A stretch of DNA of 64,000 bases. Origin: Mangrovimicrobium sp033283325 (GTDB lineage Bacteria; Pseudomonadota; Gammaproteobacteria; Pseudomonadales; Halieaceae). Both the position numbers and the translations under genes were made by a program. Location of the stretch: contig JAWMQO010000001.1 in the NCBI GenBank assembly GCA_033283325.1, forward strand, positions 1,736,001 through 1,800,000, written 5' to 3'. The notes under the pieces are model-generated. The model saw only the letters and a program-made list of their open reading frames with translations. It was not told the DNA's origin and did not search any database. Positions 28,105 through 37,500 of this stretch are shown here, in pieces (within the stretch, counting starts at the first letter, position 1; each line of letters opens with the position of its first letter).

Positions 28105-28395
28105 ATGCTGAAGCACATCGTTCTGATCAAGTTCAAGGAAGGCCACACCGCGGAGCAGGTACAGGCCGTCATCGAGGGCATGGACGCGCTCCCCGGACAG
28201 ATACCGGAAATCGTCTCCTATGCCCATGGCACGGATGCCGGCAATACCGACAGCGCTTACGACTACGGCATCGTTGCGGAATTCGCCAGCGTCGAGGACT
28301 ACGTCACCTACCGCGACCACCCCGCGCACATGGCGGTGGGCGCCCACGTGGTGGCGATCATGGCCGACGCGGCGCAGATGCAGTTCGAGTTCTGA
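28105..28395 (+). CDS. Dabb (stress-responsive A/B barrel) family protein
   Basis: A 96-residue dimeric ferredoxin-like domain protein. It opens MLKHIVLIKFKEGHTAEQVQ and ends with the typical DHPAHMAVGAHVVAIMADAA segment. The conserved His and Lys residues of the barrel interior are present. The ATG at 28105 is preceded by AGGAAAT. The function of bacterial members is mostly unknown. It is separated from gcvP by about 120 bases containing a CCCGGGC-type hairpin. Confidence 0.9.
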   Translation: MLKHIVLIKFKEGHTAEQVQAVIEGMDALPGQIPEIVSYAHGTDAGNTDSAYDYGIVAEFASVEDYVTYRDHPAHMAVGAHVVAIMADAAQMQFEF

Positions 28396-28401
28396 TCGCC
28401 C

Positions 28402-28550
28402 TGTAGGAGCTCACTCTGTGAGCGATTCGCCCGCAGAGCGGGCTCCCACAATTGACCTGCCACTGTAGGAGCTCACTCTGTGAGCGAATCCCCCGGTCCG
28501 CGTTCGGGCGGACAGCGGGCCCCTCTTTTTCGGGTCGCGGGCTCCTACAG
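28402..28550. repeat. Two REP-like palindromic elements
   Basis: 28402-28450 and 28464-28550 both start TGTAGGAGCTCACTCTGTGA and end in the complementary GCTCC(C/T)ACA. The first is a compact REP. The second has a longer interior with a further GTCCGC hairpin, and its end overlaps the last codon of the LLM gene. Three half copies of the same repeat occur at the ends of the hairpin arrays elsewhere in the window. Confidence 0.9.
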
Positions 28551-29405
28551 GAGTTCGGCAGCCAGATTGCGGCAGGCGGCGAGGAGGCCGTCGATATTGC
28601 CGCCCTCGCCCTGGATGACCTGCAGGCACACGTGATCGGCGCCGGCGTCCTGGTGCGCCTTCACCCGCCCGGCAATCGACCCGGCATCACCCCAGGCAAA
28701 CAGGCCGTCGATCAATGCATCACTGGCCTCGTCCACGTCCTCCTGCGAAAACCCCAGTCGCAACCAGTTGTTCCTGTAGTTGGGCAGTGTCCGGTACATC
28801 TCCAGCGCCTGCCGGGCATGAGCCCGCGCCGTGCCGGGATCACTCTCCAGCACCACCCCCTGCTCCGGCGCCAGCAGCTTGCCCGGGCCGAGGATCTCCC
28901 GCGCCAGTGCAGTGTGCTCCGGCGTCACCAGATAGGGATGGGCACCGCTTGTACGCTCACTGGAGAGTTCCAGCATCTTCGGGCCAAGGGCCGCGAGGCA
29001 CAGATGCTCCCGGGGCATGCCGGCGGCATCCAGTCCGTCGAGGAATTCACGGGTCACCGCCAGCGGCTTTTGCCACTGCTCGCCGATGAAGGGGCCGTGG
29101 CTCACACCGAGGCCGAGCAGCACCCGCTCGCGCGAAGCTTCGTGCAAGGCTGCAAACCACTGCGCCACATCCGCGCTCTGGTGCTTCCAGATATTCAGGA
29201 TACCCGTGGCGATGGTGATCTGCCGGGTGTTGGCCAGGAGCAGGTCGACACTCTCCAGCACCGCCCCGTCCAGCCCGCCGGGAATCCACAGCGCGCCGAA
29301 GCCGAGCGCCTCGATTTCCGCCGCGGCATCCACGACCTCGGCGGGATCGCCAAAGCGTAGCTCCATCGACCAAAGTCCAATTCTACCCAGGGCTGGAAGA
29401 CGCAT
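28545..29405 (-). CDS. LLM-class F420-dependent oxidoreductase (TIGR03620-like)
   Basis: A 286-residue luciferase-like TIM-barrel oxidoreductase. It begins LPALGRIGLWSMELRFGDPA and includes ALWIPGGLDGAVLE, TGILNIWKHQSADVAQ and GLGVSHGPFIGEQW, the marks of the F420-binding subgroup rather than of FMN monooxygenases. The substrate is unknown. Coenzyme F420 is uncommon in Gammaproteobacteria but known in some marine lineages. It is transcribed divergently from a P450, and its stop codon lies within a REP element. Confidence 0.88.
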   Translation of the reverse strand: MRLPALGRIGLWSMELRFGDPAEVVDAAAEIEALGFGALWIPGGLDGAVLESVDLLLANTRQITIATGILNIWKHQSADVAQWFAALHEASRERVLLGLGVSHGPFIGEQWQKPLAVTREFLDGLDAAGMPREHLCLAALGPKMLELSSERTSGAHPYLVTPEHTALAREILGPGKLLAPEQGVVLESDPGTARAHARQALEMYRTLPNYRNNWLRLGFSQEDVDEASDALIDGLFAWGDAGSIAGRVKAHQDAGADHVCLQVIQGEGGNIDGLLAACRNLAAELL

Positions 29406-29425
29406 ACTTTCTCCTTATGTTTAAG

Positions 29426-29446
29426 TTCCGGATGTCAGTACCGGAA
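29426..29446. promoter_or_regulatory. Operator-like palindrome next to the LLM gene
   Basis: TTCCGG-N9-CCGGAA (29426-29446), about 20 bases upstream of the LLM start. It also contains CAGTACCGG, which recurs in the tandem repeats near 29.6 kb. A regulator-binding role is inference. Confidence 0.35.
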
Positions 29447-29483
29447 TTGTGAACCCCTTCGCGATCCGCCAGCATTAATTTAA

Positions 29484-29522
29484 TGTCATTTTATTGACAG
29501 CAATTTAGGGCTGGTGGAAAAT
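29484..29522 (+). promoter_or_regulatory. Candidate P450 promoter overlapped by a palindrome
   Basis: TTGACA at 29494-29499 and GAAAAT at 29517-29522 with a 17-base spacer form a plausible sigma-70 promoter. TGTCA-TTTTAT-TGACA (29484-29499) is a palindrome covering the -35, as expected for repressor control. Confidence 0.4.
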
Positions 29523-29587
29523 CCCATGCTAACTGCAGGGTAACAGGCGTGGCAGGACCTGGCCGGGCAGCAAGGCATCCAACTTGC

Positions 29588-29623
29588 ATCAGTACCGGGA
29601 TCAGTACCCGGATCAGTACCGGG
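29588..29623. repeat. Three 12-base tandem repeats upstream of the P450
   Basis: ATCAGTACCGGG, ATCAGTACCCGG and ATCAGTACCGGG in immediate succession, followed by a degenerate fourth unit (ATCCGGACCCGC). They lie in the P450 leader, about 40 bases before its ATG. Confidence 0.85.
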
Positions 29624-29660
29624 ATCCGGACCCGCCACAAGCCGACGAGGTTACGAGAGC

Positions 29661-30866
29661 ATGAGCGAAGCAGCAATGGAAAAAGCACAGTGCCCCGTTC
29701 ACGATAACGTGGACCGCCGCAAATCCGCCCCGATCGCGCACCAATACACCCGGGCGCCCGAAGGCTCCCGCTGGGTCAAGAGCGCAGGCCTCGCACGCAA
29801 GGTATTGCGGCACAAGGAGTCGCTGCAGGCCGGGGCTGGCGCCGAGGCGCTGAACTACAAGAACCCGGAGCACGCCCCGGTGTTCTTCCTCGACGGCAAG
29901 GAGCATTTCAACAAGCGCCGCAAGACCCAGCGCTTCCTCTCGCCAAAGGCAGTGAACGACCAGCACTACATGGTGATGGAACGGATCACGCAACAACTGC
30001 TGGGCGAATTCCGCAAAAACGGCGCGGCCAAACTCGAGGACATCACCTTCACCCTCGCCATCGAGGTGGTCGGCGAGATCCTCGGCCTGACCGAAAGCAA
30101 CCAGGCAGACCGTGCCGTTCGCGTTCAACGGGTGCTTTACTCCAGCATCGCCAACGCCAAACCCGGCATGGAGACCTGGCTGCTGAACCTGAAACGCATG
30201 TTCCACATGGGCGTGTTCTACCTCTTCGACGTACGGCCCGCGATCAAGGCCCGGCGCAAAGCCCCGAAAGACGACGCCATCTCCACCTACCTCGACGAGG
30301 ACTACAGCCACCTGTCCATCGTCGTCGAGTGCCTCACCTACGGCACTGCCGGCATGCTGACCACCCGCGAATTCATCCTGATGTGCGCCTGGTACCTGTT
30401 CGAGGACGCGGCGCTGCGCGAGCGTTACCTCGCCGCCGACACCAACGGACAACTGGCGATCCTGATGGAAATTCTGCGGCTCGAGCCGGTAGCGGCGATG
30501 GTGACCCGCCGGGTGAACGATACTGTCGAAGACGACGATGGCAGCAACATTCCCTCGGGTGAGCTCTACGGCATCGACATTCGCGAGGCCAACGTGGACG
30601 AGGAAATGGTCGGCGAATGTCCCTTCGCCCTGGATCCGGATCGCGCCCAGCGCCAGCGTGACAGCGGGCGCTACCTGAGTTTTTCCGACGGCCCCCACAA
30701 CTGTCCCGGCTGGCAGGTCGCCCTGCACGAGACCCGCATCTTCCTCGCCGCGCTGTTCCAGGTACCCGGACTCAAGCTGGACCGCGAACCGGACATCGAG
30801 TGGAACGGCACCCTCGGCAGCTACGAGTTGCGCGAAATGCTGGTGTCCTGCGACAAGCAGGGCTGA
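29661..30866 (+). CDS. Cytochrome P450
   Basis: A 401-residue soluble P450. The heme-thiolate motif is FSDGPHNCPGWQVALHETRI, with the axial Cys in the conserved position. The K-helix ExxR is EILR in AILMEILRLEP. The I-helix oxygen-activating region is TAGMLTTRE, which retains the Thr pair but has a modified A-G-x-x-T. The N-terminus has no membrane anchor. It is divergent from an F420-type oxidoreductase and followed by an esterase, which hints at hydrophobic or terpenoid-like substrates. No ferredoxin gene is adjacent. Confidence 0.93.
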   Translation: MSEAAMEKAQCPVHDNVDRRKSAPIAHQYTRAPEGSRWVKSAGLARKVLRHKESLQAGAGAEALNYKNPEHAPVFFLDGKEHFNKRRKTQRFLSPKAVNDQHYMVMERITQQLLGEFRKNGAAKLEDITFTLAIEVVGEILGLTESNQADRAVRVQRVLYSSIANAKPGMETWLLNLKRMFHMGVFYLFDVRPAIKARRKAPKDDAISTYLDEDYSHLSIVVECLTYGTAGMLTTREFILMCAWYLFEDAALRERYLAADTNGQLAILMEILRLEPVAAMVTRRVNDTVEDDDGSNIPSGELYGIDIREANVDEEMVGECPFALDPDRAQRQRDSGRYLSFSDGPHNCPGWQVALHETRIFLAALFQVPGLKLDREPDIEWNGTLGSYELREMLVSCDKQG

Positions 30867-31011
30867 TCACATTCCCCGCGCGGAGCGGTACAAGCGCCGC
30901 TCCGCCACCCCCGCCGTAACATCATTTCCCCGGTCGGTGTAGAATCAGGCCTCGAAAGCCCGCGTTTCCCGCCGCGGCAGACTGGTCAATACACAATAAC
31001 CGAGAGCCCCC

Positions 31012-32061
31012 ATGAGGAAATACCCGAAGACCACCGTGCTGGTCATCCTGTTGCTGGCCTTCGCCGGCTGGAGTTACAGCTGGACCTACACCCCCTACGG
31101 GCGGCTGGACTATCGCGCCGCGCTATCGCTGCACACACTGACCTTCGAGCACGAGTACCAGCCCGACCCGGAAAAGGATTTCAGCTTCAACCTGACCGTC
31201 AACCTTATCTACGCCTTCAGCGCCATGCTGCCGAAAGCGACGGTGGCCAAGGTGGAAGACCGCGTTATTCCCGGCCCGGACGAGGGCACGGAAATTCCGG
31301 TGCGGATCTACTGGCCCGAGGGCGCTGATACTGCCCCGCCGGTGATCGTGTACTACCACGGCGGCGGCTTCGTCGTGGGCAGCGTGGAAATCTTCGACCC
31401 GCTGACCCGGCAGATCGCCGCGGACACCGGTTCCATCGTCGTCTCCGTGGACTACCGCCTGGCCCCCGCCCATCCCTGGCCCGCCGCAGTGGATGATGCC
31501 TACGCCGCTGTCGCCTGGGCCGCCGACAATGCAAGGGAGCTGGGCGGCGACCCGCAGCGCCTGGTGGTCGCCGGCGACAGCGCCGGCGGCAACCTCTCCG
31601 CGGTGATTGCGCAAATGGCGCGGGACAAGGGCGGCCCCACCCTTGCCGGGCACATCATGTACTACCCGGCCACCGACCTGACCGGCATACCCTACGAGAG
31701 CTTGAGCAATTTCATTGATGGCTTCGGGCTTTCAACGGAAATGCGGCAGGCTTTTGACCAGTCCTACCTCGGCGACATGCCCGAAGCACAACGCCACAAT
31801 CCCTATGTCTCGCCGCTCTCCGCAAGCAGCCTCGAGGGGCTGCCACCGGCACTGCTGATCACGGCCGGATTCGACCCACTGCGGGACGCCGGCCAGGCCT
31901 ACGCGGAGCGCCTGAAGGCGGAAGGGGTCAAGGTTTCTTCCTACCTCTACCCGAAGACTATCCACGGTTTCATGAGTATCGGCCTGTTCGGCGAACAGGC
32001 CGACGCGATGGCGAAGACGGCGGACTTCATGCACCAGCTGGCAGGCGGGGCGGCGCGGTGA
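31012..32061 (+). CDS. Alpha/beta hydrolase, hormone-sensitive-lipase family esterase
   Basis: A 349-residue esterase with an N-terminal hydrophobic segment (TTVLVILLLAFAGWSYSW), probably a signal anchor. The oxyanion motif is YYHGGGFVVGS, the nucleophile elbow is VVAGDSAGGNLSA, the acid is in GFDPLRDAG and the catalytic His in KTIHGFMSIG. The whole triad is present. It is expected to hydrolyse short- to medium-chain esters. Its stop overlaps the GTG of the EVE-domain gene. Confidence 0.92.
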   Translation: MRKYPKTTVLVILLLAFAGWSYSWTYTPYGRLDYRAALSLHTLTFEHEYQPDPEKDFSFNLTVNLIYAFSAMLPKATVAKVEDRVIPGPDEGTEIPVRIYWPEGADTAPPVIVYYHGGGFVVGSVEIFDPLTRQIAADTGSIVVSVDYRLAPAHPWPAAVDDAYAAVAWAADNARELGGDPQRLVVAGDSAGGNLSAVIAQMARDKGGPTLAGHIMYYPATDLTGIPYESLSNFIDGFGLSTEMRQAFDQSYLGDMPEAQRHNPYVSPLSASSLEGLPPALLITAGFDPLRDAGQAYAERLKAEGVKVSSYLYPKTIHGFMSIGLFGEQADAMAKTADFMHQLAGGAAR

Positions 32062-32525
32062 ACTACTGGCTGTTCAAGTCCGAACCGGACGAGTACAGCA
32101 TCGACGATCTTTTTGCCGAGGCCGACGGCTTCGGCCGCTGGGACGGTATCCGCAACTACCAGGCGCGCAATCTCCTGCGCGACAGTGTGGCCGAGAACGA
32201 CGGGGTGCTGTTCTACCACAGCAGTTGCAAACTGACCGGCGTCGCCGGCATTGCCCGGGTGGTTCGCGCCGCCTACCCGGATCCCGCCCAGTTCGACCCC
32301 GACAGCCGCTATTTCGATCCCAGGGCCGCGCCCACGGAACCCCGCTGGTTTTGCGTGGACGTCGCGCCGGTGGCGAAATTCGACAGCGTACTCCCCCTGA
32401 AGGCGCTAAAGTCGGAGCCGGCGCTGGCCGAGATGGTCCTGTTGAAACAGGGGCGCCTGTCTGTCCAGCCGGTACGCGCCGGGGAATGGGAGCGCATCCT
32501 GCAAATGGCAGGGCACGGGGGCTGA
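32058..32525 (+). CDS. EVE-domain protein (PUA-like modified-base reader)
   Basis: A 155-residue EVE domain starting MNYWLFKSEPDEYSIDDL, with the core WDGIRNYQARNLLRDSV and VLFYHSSCKLTGVAGIARVV. The fold is related to YTH and binds modified nucleobases in known members. The start is GTG at 32058, overlapping the preceding stop. The ligand here is unknown. No restriction or methylation gene is adjacent, so a housekeeping role is more likely than defence. Confidence 0.93.
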   Translation: MNYWLFKSEPDEYSIDDLFAEADGFGRWDGIRNYQARNLLRDSVAENDGVLFYHSSCKLTGVAGIARVVRAAYPDPAQFDPDSRYFDPRAAPTEPRWFCVDVAPVAKFDSVLPLKALKSEPALAEMVLLKQGRLSVQPVRAGEWERILQMAGHGG

Positions 32526-32549
32526 GCGAGGCCCCAGCCCGGGTAAGGC

Positions 32550-33215
32550 CTATTCCGCTGCGCGCCCGGCCGGCGACTCGCGGGCCCGGTCCAATGCCTC
32601 GAGCGCATAATCCAGCGCTGCACGGGCATCCACGCGGGTGCTGTAATCCTCGAGGAACAACTTCTCGACCACTATCCCGTCCGGGTCGATGACGATCATC
32701 CCCGGACGCGGAATGCCGTAGGCAAAATCACCCGGCTCGTAGTCGGTATTGAGGATGCCGAGGGTGCGGAAGGTCAGGGTGTCGACGTCGTGAAGTATCG
32801 GGTATCCGATGTTCCACTTGTCGATAAATTCCTGCTGCAGCAAGGGCTCGTCGTAGGTGATCGCGACCAGGCCGAGGCCGGCGGCATCGTAGGCGGGCTT
32901 CGCTTCCTGCAACTGGATCATCTGGCGCATGCAGTAAGGGCACCACTGGGCGGAGCGGGTGGCCACGAATACGGTTCCGCGGGGACCGGCAAATTCATCC
33001 AGCAGGCGGATCTCCCGCCCCTGCCAGGTGGCCTTGACCCCGGGGAAGTGCGAGCCCCTGAGCGGACCGGGGTCGAAGGGATCGTCATCGACGGGCACGA
33101 ACATATCGCGTGTCGCGGTGTCATAGGCCCACTGAACCAGCGGCTCACGGAACAGCCAGCCAAGCAGGCCCGCCAGGCAAATAACGAGAGTCAGGCTAAG
33201 CAGTATTTTTTTCAT
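32550..33215 (-). CDS. AhpC/TSA-type redoxin, membrane-anchored
   Basis: A 221-residue thioredoxin-fold protein with an N-terminal signal or anchor (ILLSLTLVICLAGLLGWLF) and the redox motif SAQWCPYCMRQM (CxxC). The C-terminal part follows the peroxiredoxin-like pattern (GIPRPGMIVIDPDGIVVEKL). It probably acts in the periplasm on thiols or peroxides. It is convergent with the EVE gene and divergent from the RND operon. The reducing partner is not known. Confidence 0.87.
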   Translation of the reverse strand: MKKILLSLTLVICLAGLLGWLFREPLVQWAYDTATRDMFVPVDDDPFDPGPLRGSHFPGVKATWQGREIRLLDEFAGPRGTVFVATRSAQWCPYCMRQMIQLQEAKPAYDAAGLGLVAITYDEPLLQQEFIDKWNIGYPILHDVDTLTFRTLGILNTDYEPGDFAYGIPRPGMIVIDPDGIVVEKLFLEDYSTRVDARAALDYALEALDRARESPAGRAAE

Positions 33216-33394
33216 TCAAGCTCTCCCATCATGCCAGATCGGTCACTGGTCGCGCCAAACCGGCTGTTCGTCGCAGCAGTTCAGCTATCTGCAGGATTCT
33301 TGTTACTATGCGCCCCATCCTGCCCAAGCGCAGATGCGGGGCCAGCGCTGCACAGCCCATCTGGCCACACAGCCCGGGAGAAAGTAGCACAGTT

Positions 33395-34558
33395 ATGCTT
33401 AGCAAAGCCGTAAAAATACTCGCACCAGTCCTGGTCATCCTCGGCAGCGTGGGCATCTACGCCCTCCTGCATGCCGCTCGCCCCGCGCCGGAACAGAACA
33501 AGGACATCGCCCGGCCCACCAGCGTCTACGTGGCGCCGGTTACCGAATCCAGCAGTGCGCTGGAAGTCTTTACCCAGGGCGAAGTCCGCTCCCGGGCCCA
33601 GATCGAACTAGTGTCGGAGGTCAGCGGCCGGGTCGTGGAAGTCTCGTCGGAGTTCGTCCAGGGCGGCCGTATCGAACCCGGAGTCACCCTCCTGCGCATC
33701 GACGATACCGACTACCGCCTTGCCCTGCAGGAAGCCAGGGCCCGGGTGGCCGACGCCGAACTGGCGGTACAGCAGGCGCTGGCGGACCAGGACGTGGCCC
33801 GCAAACAGTTGCGCAACTCCCCCGACCCGAGCTCACTCGCCCTCAAGGAACCCCAGGTGGCCCAGGCTCGCGCCATGCGCGAAGCGGCAGTGGCGGCGCT
33901 GGAACAGGCCCAGGTCGAACTGGATCGCACCGCGGTGAGTCTCCCCTTCAACGGCCGCGTCGCCGAGACCCATGTGCAGGTCGGCCAGTTCATCAGTGCC
34001 GGCACGCCCCTGGCCAGCGTCTTCGGCACCGACCTGGTGGAAGTACGCCTGCCCCTGACCAACACCCAGCTGGCCGTGCTCAACCTGCCGATCGGCTATA
34101 CCGCCCCCGAGGGCGGCGGCCTGCCGGTGACCTTCAGCGCGGACGTGGCGGGCCAGCGGCATCAGTGGCACGGGCGGCTGGTTCGCCTCGATGCCTCGGT
34201 CGATCCCGACACCCGCCTGCTCTATGCCAGCGCAGAAGTGAAGGATCCCTACGGCAGCGCCGTCTCGGCCCAGGGCATGCCCCTGGCGGTGGGCCTGTTC
34301 GTGGATGCCGAAATCCAGGGCAGCGACCTGGTCCATGCCATGAACATCCCGAGCACCGCGCTGCGCGCCGGCGATGTGGTCTACGTGGTAAACGATGAAG
34401 GCCTGCTGGAGATTCGCCAGGTCCAGGTCGCCCACGCCACGACGCAGCGCGCGATAATCCGCGCCGGCCTGAAGCCGGGTGAGCAGGTCGTGGTCTCCGC
34501 CCTGCGCAACCCGATCCAGGGCATGGCACTGTCGACGATCTCCCGCGGGGAGGGTTAA
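33395..34558 (+). CDS. RND efflux periplasmic adaptor (membrane fusion protein)
   Basis: A 387-residue adaptor with an N-terminal anchor (AVKILAPVLVILGSVGIYAL). A lipoyl half-motif and hairpin follow (QIELVSEVSGRVVEVSSEFV, then a long coiled coil about 110-190), then the second lipoyl half (LPFNGRVAETHVQVGQFISA) and beta-barrel and MP domains. It links the inner-membrane pump to an outer-membrane channel that is not encoded nearby. The ATG at 33395 begins a proper N-terminus; upstream in-frame sequence lacks homology. It is separated from the pump gene by 3 bases. Confidence 0.93.
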   Translation: MLSKAVKILAPVLVILGSVGIYALLHAARPAPEQNKDIARPTSVYVAPVTESSSALEVFTQGEVRSRAQIELVSEVSGRVVEVSSEFVQGGRIEPGVTLLRIDDTDYRLALQEARARVADAELAVQQALADQDVARKQLRNSPDPSSLALKEPQVAQARAMREAAVAALEQAQVELDRTAVSLPFNGRVAETHVQVGQFISAGTPLASVFGTDLVEVRLPLTNTQLAVLNLPIGYTAPEGGGLPVTFSADVAGQRHQWHGRLVRLDASVDPDTRLLYASAEVKDPYGSAVSAQGMPLAVGLFVDAEIQGSDLVHAMNIPSTALRAGDVVYVVNDEGLLEIRQVQVAHATTQRAIIRAGLKPGEQVVVSALRNPIQGMALSTISRGEG

Positions 34559-34561
34559 TAC

Positions 34562-37500
34562 ATGCAGCGAATGATCGCCTGGTGGGTCCACAATCCTGTG
34601 GCCGCCAACCTGCTGATGATAGGCATCGTCCTGTCGGGCATCCTCGGCCTGCAGGCCATCGAGAAGGAAGCCTTCCCCGATATCAAGATCAACCAGGCGA
34701 CGATCAGCGTCGACTGGCCCGGCGCCAATCCGCAGGAAGTGGAGGAGCAGCTGATCGTGCGGATCGAGCAGTCGCTGGAGAACGTGGACGAGGTCTACCA
34801 CTACTACTCCACCGCCACCGAGGGCCGCGCGGAAATCGCCGTTTCCACCTACCCGAACACCGACGTCAACAATTTCGTCAACGAGGTCAAGAACGCGGTA
34901 GACGCGGTCACCTCGCTGCCCAGCGATATCGAGCCGCCCCGGGTCCAGCGCACCCAGAACCGCAACGAGATGATCCGCGTCGCGGTGTACGGCGACATCA
35001 GCGAACGGGAACTCACCCGTCTCGCCCAGGACCTGAAAGACGAAATCGCCGCCCTGCCCTACATCTCGACCATCGAACTGTTCGGCGCCCGCGCCGAGGA
35101 AGTCACCATCGAACTGTCGGAAGACGCCATGCGCCGCTACGGCCTCAGTTTCGAGGAAGTGGCCAGTGCGATCCGCTCCAATTCCATCAACCTGTCCTCG
35201 GGGCAGGTGCGCACGCCCACCGGGGACGTGCAGCTGCGCGCACGCAACCTCGCCGACAACCAGCGCGACTTCGAGCGCATCGTCATCCGCCAGAGCGCCG
35301 ACGGTGGGGTCGTCCGGGTCGGCGACGTCGCCCGGGTGATCGACGGCTTCGAGGACAACGAGATTCTCGCCACACTCAACGGCCAGCCCTCGGTCCTGCT
35401 GCAGATACAGAACACCGAGAACATGCAGGTGGTGAAGGCCAGCGAAGCGGTCAAGGCCTGGATACTGGAAGCCGAGCCGCGGCTGCCCCAGGGCGTGAAG
35501 CTCGACCTGTGGTTCGACACCGCCGACATCTACAACGAGCGCATGGGCCTGATCGCCGAATCCGCCTACCAGGGCCTGGCCCTGGTGCTGCTGGTCCTGC
35601 TGCTGTCCCTGCGTCCGAAGGTCGCCCTGTGGGTGACGGTGGGCATCGCCATCGCCTTCATCGGCACCTTCGCGCTGCTGCCGACCAACGACGTCTCGAT
35701 GAACGTGATGTCCTCCTTCGCCTTCCTCATGGTACTGGGTATCGTCGTGGACGATGCCATCGTGGTGGGTGAGAGTATCCACCACCACGCCCACGAATCC
35801 GGCGGCGGCGCCACCTCGGCGATCGAGGGGGCCTTCGCCGTGTCGCGACCGGTGCTGTTCGCGGTGCTGACCACCATGATCGCCTTCGCGCCCTGGCTCT
35901 TCGTTTCCGGCGAAGCCTCGCAGATGACCCGCCAGCTCTCCATCGTCATCACTGTCGCCCTGACCATTTCCCTGATCGAGGCCTTCTTCATCCTGCCCGC
36001 CCACCTGCGCCACCTGGAACCCCGCGGCGAACTGCACGGGCTGGCCAGGCTGCAGCAGCGGGCGGAACACAGCATCATCGATTTCGCCCACAATATTTAC
36101 CGCCCGATCCTCGAGCGCGCCGTCGCCCACCGCTACCTCACCGCGAGTTTCTTTGTCGGCGCCTTCCTGATCAGCATCGGCATATTCACCAGTGGCTGGG
36201 TCAAGTTCTACTTCATGCCCCAGGTCGAGTCGGAACAGATCAACATCAATGTCGAACTGCCCAGCGGGACCCCCTACTCCCGGGCGCTGGAAATCCTCGC
36301 CCAGTTGCAGGACGCGGAGCGCCGCCTGATCGAGGAAGTCGATATGCAGGCCGCGGAATCCGGCGAGGGTACCGGAAAGCTGATCGAGGGCTGGTACACC
36401 CGCTCCCGCCGCGACAGCGTGATCGCCATCGTCAAACTGGCGCCGCCGGAAGTGCGCGACATGTCGGCCAAGCAGGCGGCGGAACGCCTGCGCGAGCTGG
36501 TCGGGGAGATTCCCGATGCCGATGAAATCGGAGTCAACTATTCACTCACCGACAACGGCGCCGACGTCACCTACCTGCTCAAGCACCGGGACGCGGAGAC
36601 ACTCAGCCAGGCCAGCCGCGACCTGCGTAAGCAGATCAGCTCCTACGAGGGCACCTTTTTCGTCCGCGACAGCCAGCGCGGCGAATCCGACGAAATCATA
36701 CTGAACCTGCGCCCCGGGGCGGAAAAACTCGGCATCACCCTGGCGGAAGTATCGCGCCAGGTGCGCCAGGCCTACTACGGCGAGGAAGTGCAGCGGTTGC
36801 CGCGGGAGCACGGTGACGCCAAGGTCATGGTCAAGTACCCCAAGGAACAGCGGCAGAATCTTTCCAGCCTGGAGCATTTCCGGGTACGTACCGACGACGG
36901 TCGCGAACTGCCGTTGCTATCGGTAGTCGAGGTGGAACTGGCCAACGGCGCCCAGCGCATCCAGCGCCGTGACGGTTCGCGCTACATTCGCGTCCAGGCG
37001 GACATGGACGAAGACCTGATGGGCAGCATCACCAAGGACATCCGCGAGAACTTCCTGCCCGAGCTGGAACAACGCTACTCCGGGCTGGAGATACTCAAAG
37101 GCGGCCAGCAGGAAGAGGAAGAGGAGTTCTTCAATGAGATCCTCGCGCTCTACGCCGTGGCCCTGTTCATGATGTACGCACTGATCGCCGTCGCCTTCCA
37201 CTCCTACTGGCTGCCGCTGCTGGTGATGACCGCCATCCCCTTCGGCTTCATGGGCGCCATCTTCGGCCACCTGATATTCGGGCTGCCGATGGCGATGTTC
37301 TCCTACTTCGGCATCGGCGCCGCGGCGGGTGTGGTGGTCAACGACAACCTCGTGCTGGTGGACTACATCGGCCGCCTGCGGGAACAGGGCAAGTCCCTGG
37401 TGGATGCCATCATCGAGGCCGGTGTGAATCGCTTCCGCCCCATCATGCTCACTACCGTGACCACCTTCGTCGGCCTCGCGCCGATCATGGTGGAGCGCGC

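Noticed and set aside
32058..32525. EVE-domain gene as part of a defence system
   Set aside because: EVE domains occur in modification-dependent restriction, but here the gene is a single-domain protein coupled to an esterase with no nuclease or methylase nearby.
33833..36130. A 765-codon open frame antisense to the RND genes
   Set aside because: It lies on the opposite strand of two clear genes, shows only the low-complexity His/Asp/Gly-rich composition typical of antisense frames in GC-rich DNA, and has no domain.
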